Shown here one piece after another: positions 4,227 to 6,358 of a stretch of DNA of 6,358 nucleotides. The stretch covers positions 1-6,358 of the forward strand of contig JAQUNT010000143.1 in the NCBI GenBank assembly GCA_028717525.1, read 5' to 3'. A program made the position numbers and the translations under genes. Below the pieces are notes generated by a model, which was not told the DNA's origin, ran no database searches, and saw only the letters and a list, made by a program, of their open reading frames with translations. Every line of letters starts with the position of its first letter. The stretch's first letter is position 1. Origin of the DNA: Elusimicrobiota bacterium (GTDB taxonomy: Bacteria; Elusimicrobiota; Elusimicrobia; UBA1565; UBA9628).

Positions 4227-6358
4227 CTAGTCGGTCCAGGCGGTCCAGAGGGGCTCGGACTCCGAGCCGTGGCGGGAGTTGGCGGCCACCGGCTGGGCGG
4301 CGGCCCGCTTCTTGGGCGGGGAGGCCTTCCAGCCCTGCAGCCAGAGGCGCTCGTAGTAGGCCACGTAGCCGGCCAGGTCCGCGGGATCGTCGATGAAATT
4401 GGCGTTCTCGAAGCTGTTGTTCTCCGCGTTGGGCGAGTAGTTGAAGGAGCCCGTCTCCAGGAGCTTGCCGTCCACGATGATGAACTTGTTGTGCATCTTC
4501 TGGTACATGGGGTCGCCTTCGTCGCCGGCCGGACCGGCCAGGAGGCGCACGTCGAAGCCGCGGCTGACGAACCAATCGTCGAGCCCTGCCAGCTTGGACT
4601 GGCTGTAGTCCAGGATGATGCGGATCTTGACCTCCGGGTGGGCCTTCTTCATCTCCAGCAGGGCGTCGGCGATCGCCTGCGAGTAGAAGCTGAACATCGC
4701 GATCTCGATGGAGCTCTTGGCGGCCTTGACCGCCTGGACCAGGGCCGCCTCGATGTGGCCCTGGGGGGAGAAGAGCTGGCGCGGGAAGTCCACGCCGTTG
4801 AACTGGATCGGGGTCTCGGGGTCTTCGGGCGGGGGCGGGATCTGGCGTCCGCGGCCGGCGGCCCCGGCAGCCTCGGCCTCGAAGGTCTCCGAGTCGTCCA
4901 CGCCGGCCTTCTCCGGGTCGGACATGGTCTCCATGGTCCGATTGAGTATCTCGTCGAGCTTGTCGAAGTCGACCTCATCGGCCAGGTCCTGCATGTAGGT
5001 GAAGTAGCGGCCGTAGTAATCCACGCGCTTGGCGTCGTCCGAGAACATCAGGTTCTCGAAGTGGTGCTTCTCCGCCACGTCGGTGAGGTTGTAGGAGCCG
5101 AAGGAGACCAGCTTCTCGTCGAGGACCAGGAACTTGTTGTGCATCACCCCGCTGCTCTTGCCCTTGAGCACCTTCATGTGGAATTCCTTGGCCAGGGCCA
5201 CGACCTGGGGCTTGGGCTTGCGGGGCTCGCCCGTGTGGCTGATGCCGGTGGTGTAGAGATGGTTGCGGTCCAGGATGATCTCGACCTGCACGCCCCGGGC
5301 CTTGGCCCGGCGCAGGGCCTCGAGAATGGGCTCCGAGGTGAACTCGTAGATGGCCATCGAGATGCTCTTCCGCGCCGCGTCGATGGCCTGGACGTAGAGC
5401 GGCTCGATGGGCGCGTAGGGCAGCAGGGCGAAGGAGGGCAAGGATATTCCGTGGAAGGGGACGGCGCGCGCGGCCGGCAGGGGCGTCGGCTCGGGGGCCG
5501 GGAGCGGCTCCGGCTTGGCGGGCGGGTTCTCGATGTCCTTGACGAGCTCGGCGTCCGCGGGCAGGGTCGGGACCTGGCCGGGCTTCGGGTAAGGCCGCGC
5601 GATGGAGAACATGTGCCCGAAGGCGAAAGCGAAGGCGGCGGCGTCGGTCGCGTCGTCCAGGAAATGGGCGTTCTCGTAGTTGTCCATGGAGGCGCGCTTG
5701 GTCCAGTTGGCCGAGCCGGTCTCCACGAGCTTGCCGTCGAGCACCATGAACTTGTTGTGCATCTTCTCGGCCATGGGATACTCGCTGTCCGGGTCCGGGC
5801 CGGCCAGCGTGCGCACATCGACGCCCTGGCTGGCCAGCCAGGCCGCGTAGGGGCCGAAGTATTCGGACTCGGACTGGCTCTCGTCGAAGATGACGCGCAC
5901 GTTCAGGCCGCGCGCCCGGGCCCGGGCCAGGGCCTCGGCGATGCGCGTGGAGCGGATGGCGAACTGGGCCACGTCCACCGAGTCCTGGGCCGCGTCGATG
6001 GCCTTGACCACCGCGTCCTCGAAGGCGGCGCCGTTGGGCATGAAGATATAGGAAGGCAGCCGGACCCCGTTGAGGGTCACGCCGGGGCCGCTGTCGAGCG
6101 GGGGCGCGGGCACGGTCTTGGGCCAGTCGTAGTCCTTGGCCTTGGCGAAGGGGACGCTGAGGGACTTGAGGTAGTCCCAGTAGGTCGCGAAGGCCTGGAC
6201 CCGGCCCGGCTCCACGCTGAAATTGGCGTTCTCGTAATGGGCGTGCTCGGCCGTGAACGACCAGTTGAAGGAGCCGAACTCGGCCATCTCCCCGTCGAAG
6301 ACCGCGAACTTGTTGTGGTTGATGCCGTACTTGGTCACCCCGCGCAGCACCTGGACGT
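4227..6358 (-). CDS. Multi-HKD phospholipase D-like protein, 3' part (5' end off the window)
   Basis: At least 709 codons are visible, open to the window edge. A GTG at 6350 exists but lies inside a PLD module, so the true start is upstream. Residues are numbered from that GTG. The PLD superfamily cleaves or transfers phosphodiesters through a covalent phospho-histidine; members include lipases, cardiolipin synthases and nucleases. Four HxKx4D motifs with trailing GSxN are intact: H12/K14/D19, H198/K200/D205, H404/K406/D411 and H620/K622/D627, each followed by an N[YF]EN- or FEN-type segment. Three complete modules and the second half of a fourth are seen. Each complete module opens with a short strand motif (VTLNGVRLPS at 91, VPFHGISLPS at 297, IQFNGVDFPR at 515). 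A Pro-rich linker (251-295) and an acidic linker (459-513) separate modules. Most PLD proteins carry one or two HKD motifs, so this one is large. Substrate and location are unknown; any signal peptide would be outside the window. Confidence 0.93.
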   Translation of the reverse strand, partial: VQVLRGVTKYGINHNKFAVFDGEMAEFGSFNWSFTAEHAHYENANFSVEPGRVQAFATYWDYLKSLSVPFAKAKDYDWPKTVPAPPLDSGPGVTLNGVRLPSYIFMPNGAAFEDAVVKAIDAAQDSVDVAQFAIRSTRIAEALARARARGLNVRVIFDESQSESEYFGPYAAWLASQGVDVRTLAGPDPDSEYPMAEKMHNKFMVLDGKLVETGSANWTKRASMDNYENAHFLDDATDAAAFAFAFGHMFSIARPYPKPGQVPTLPADAELVKDIENPPAKPEPLPAPEPTPLPAARAVPFHGISLPSFALLPYAPIEPLYVQAIDAARKSISMAIYEFTSEPILEALRRAKARGVQVEIILDRNHLYTTGISHTGEPRKPKPQVVALAKEFHMKVLKGKSSGVMHNKFLVLDEKLVSFGSYNLTDVAEKHHFENLMFSDDAKRVDYYGRYFTYMQDLADEVDFDKLDEILNRTMETMSDPEKAGVDDSETFEAEAAGAAGRGRQIPPPPEDPETPIQFNGVDFPRQLFSPQGHIEAALVQAVKAAKSSIEIAMFSFYSQAIADALLEMKKAHPEVKIRIILDYSQSKLAGLDDWFVSRGFDVRLLAGPAGDEGDPMYQKMHNKFIIVDGKLLETGSFNYSPNAENNSFENANFIDDPADLAGYVAYYERLWLQGWKASPPKKRAAAQPVAANSRHGSESEPLWTAWTD
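4326..6358 (-). repeat. Four PLD modules arranged A-B-A-B within the HKD protein
   Basis: Approximate module spans are: A1 partial 6171-6358, B1 5601-6083, A2 4971-5465, B2 4326-4811. B modules share SQS after the iRVIFD/IRIILD strand, VR-x-LAGP, KMHNKF and DGKL-x-ETGS. A modules share VL[RK]G before the HKD motif, FGS[FY]N after it and an AE-x-x-H[YF]EN segment. At DNA level the two B modules share an identical 22-base stretch over the HKD codons (4480-4501 and 5746-5767). The distance A1 to A2 is 392 residues and B1 to B2 is 422, consistent with duplication of a two-module unit followed by linker divergence. Confidence 0.7.

Noticed and set aside
6348..6350. GTG as the start of the HKD protein
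   Set aside because: It lies just before an HKD motif, in the middle of a PLD module, and the frame stays open to the window edge, so the gene is truncated here.

Overview
The window is a GC-rich (roughly two-thirds G+C by eye), tightly packed bacterial segment with every credible gene on the minus strand. Reading in the direction of transcription, from high to low coordinates, it holds five genes: (1) the 3' part of a multi-module phospholipase D-like (HKD) protein, (2) a complete GspE/PilB-type secretion or pilus-assembly ATPase, (3) a protein with a four-cysteine zinc ribbon, one membrane helix and a carboxypeptidase-regulatory-like domain, (4) an EamA/DMT-type 10-helix membrane transporter, and (5) the 5' part of an exported protein with a TTG start and a signal peptide. 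No intergenic gap exceeds about 50 bases, so no long unexplained stretch remains. No tRNA, rRNA, CRISPR array, transposase or other mobile element was seen.

The type IV pilus/type II secretion ATPase, the exported protein and the membrane-spanning zinc-ribbon protein suggest a diderm bacterium. The ATPase stands alone here, without pilins, the inner-membrane platform protein or a retraction ATPase. This fits uncultured GC-rich lineages such as Elusimicrobiota or deltaproteobacteria-like groups, but nothing in the window fixes the phylum and that placement is a guess.

Two patterns stand out. First, three of the four visible gene starts (4177, 1547, 599) have a TGnTATAAT-like extended -10 element ending 6 to 9 bases before the start codon and no usable Shine-Dalgarno sequence. 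This implies leaderless or near-leaderless transcripts, each gene with its own promoter placed in the few bases after the preceding stop codon. The fourth visible start (2408, zinc-ribbon gene) has no such element and is probably cotranscribed with the ATPase. Second, the HKD protein is built as A-B-A-B: its four HKD half-sites fall into two alternating types, which implies tandem duplication of a whole two-module phospholipase D unit.

The genes need not form one pathway. The ATPase and the zinc-ribbon/membrane protein are the best candidates for working together: the latter would place a metal-binding domain in the cytoplasm, near the ATPase, and an Ig-like domain in the periplasm. The HKD protein, the transporter and the exported protein look like separately promoted neighbours.
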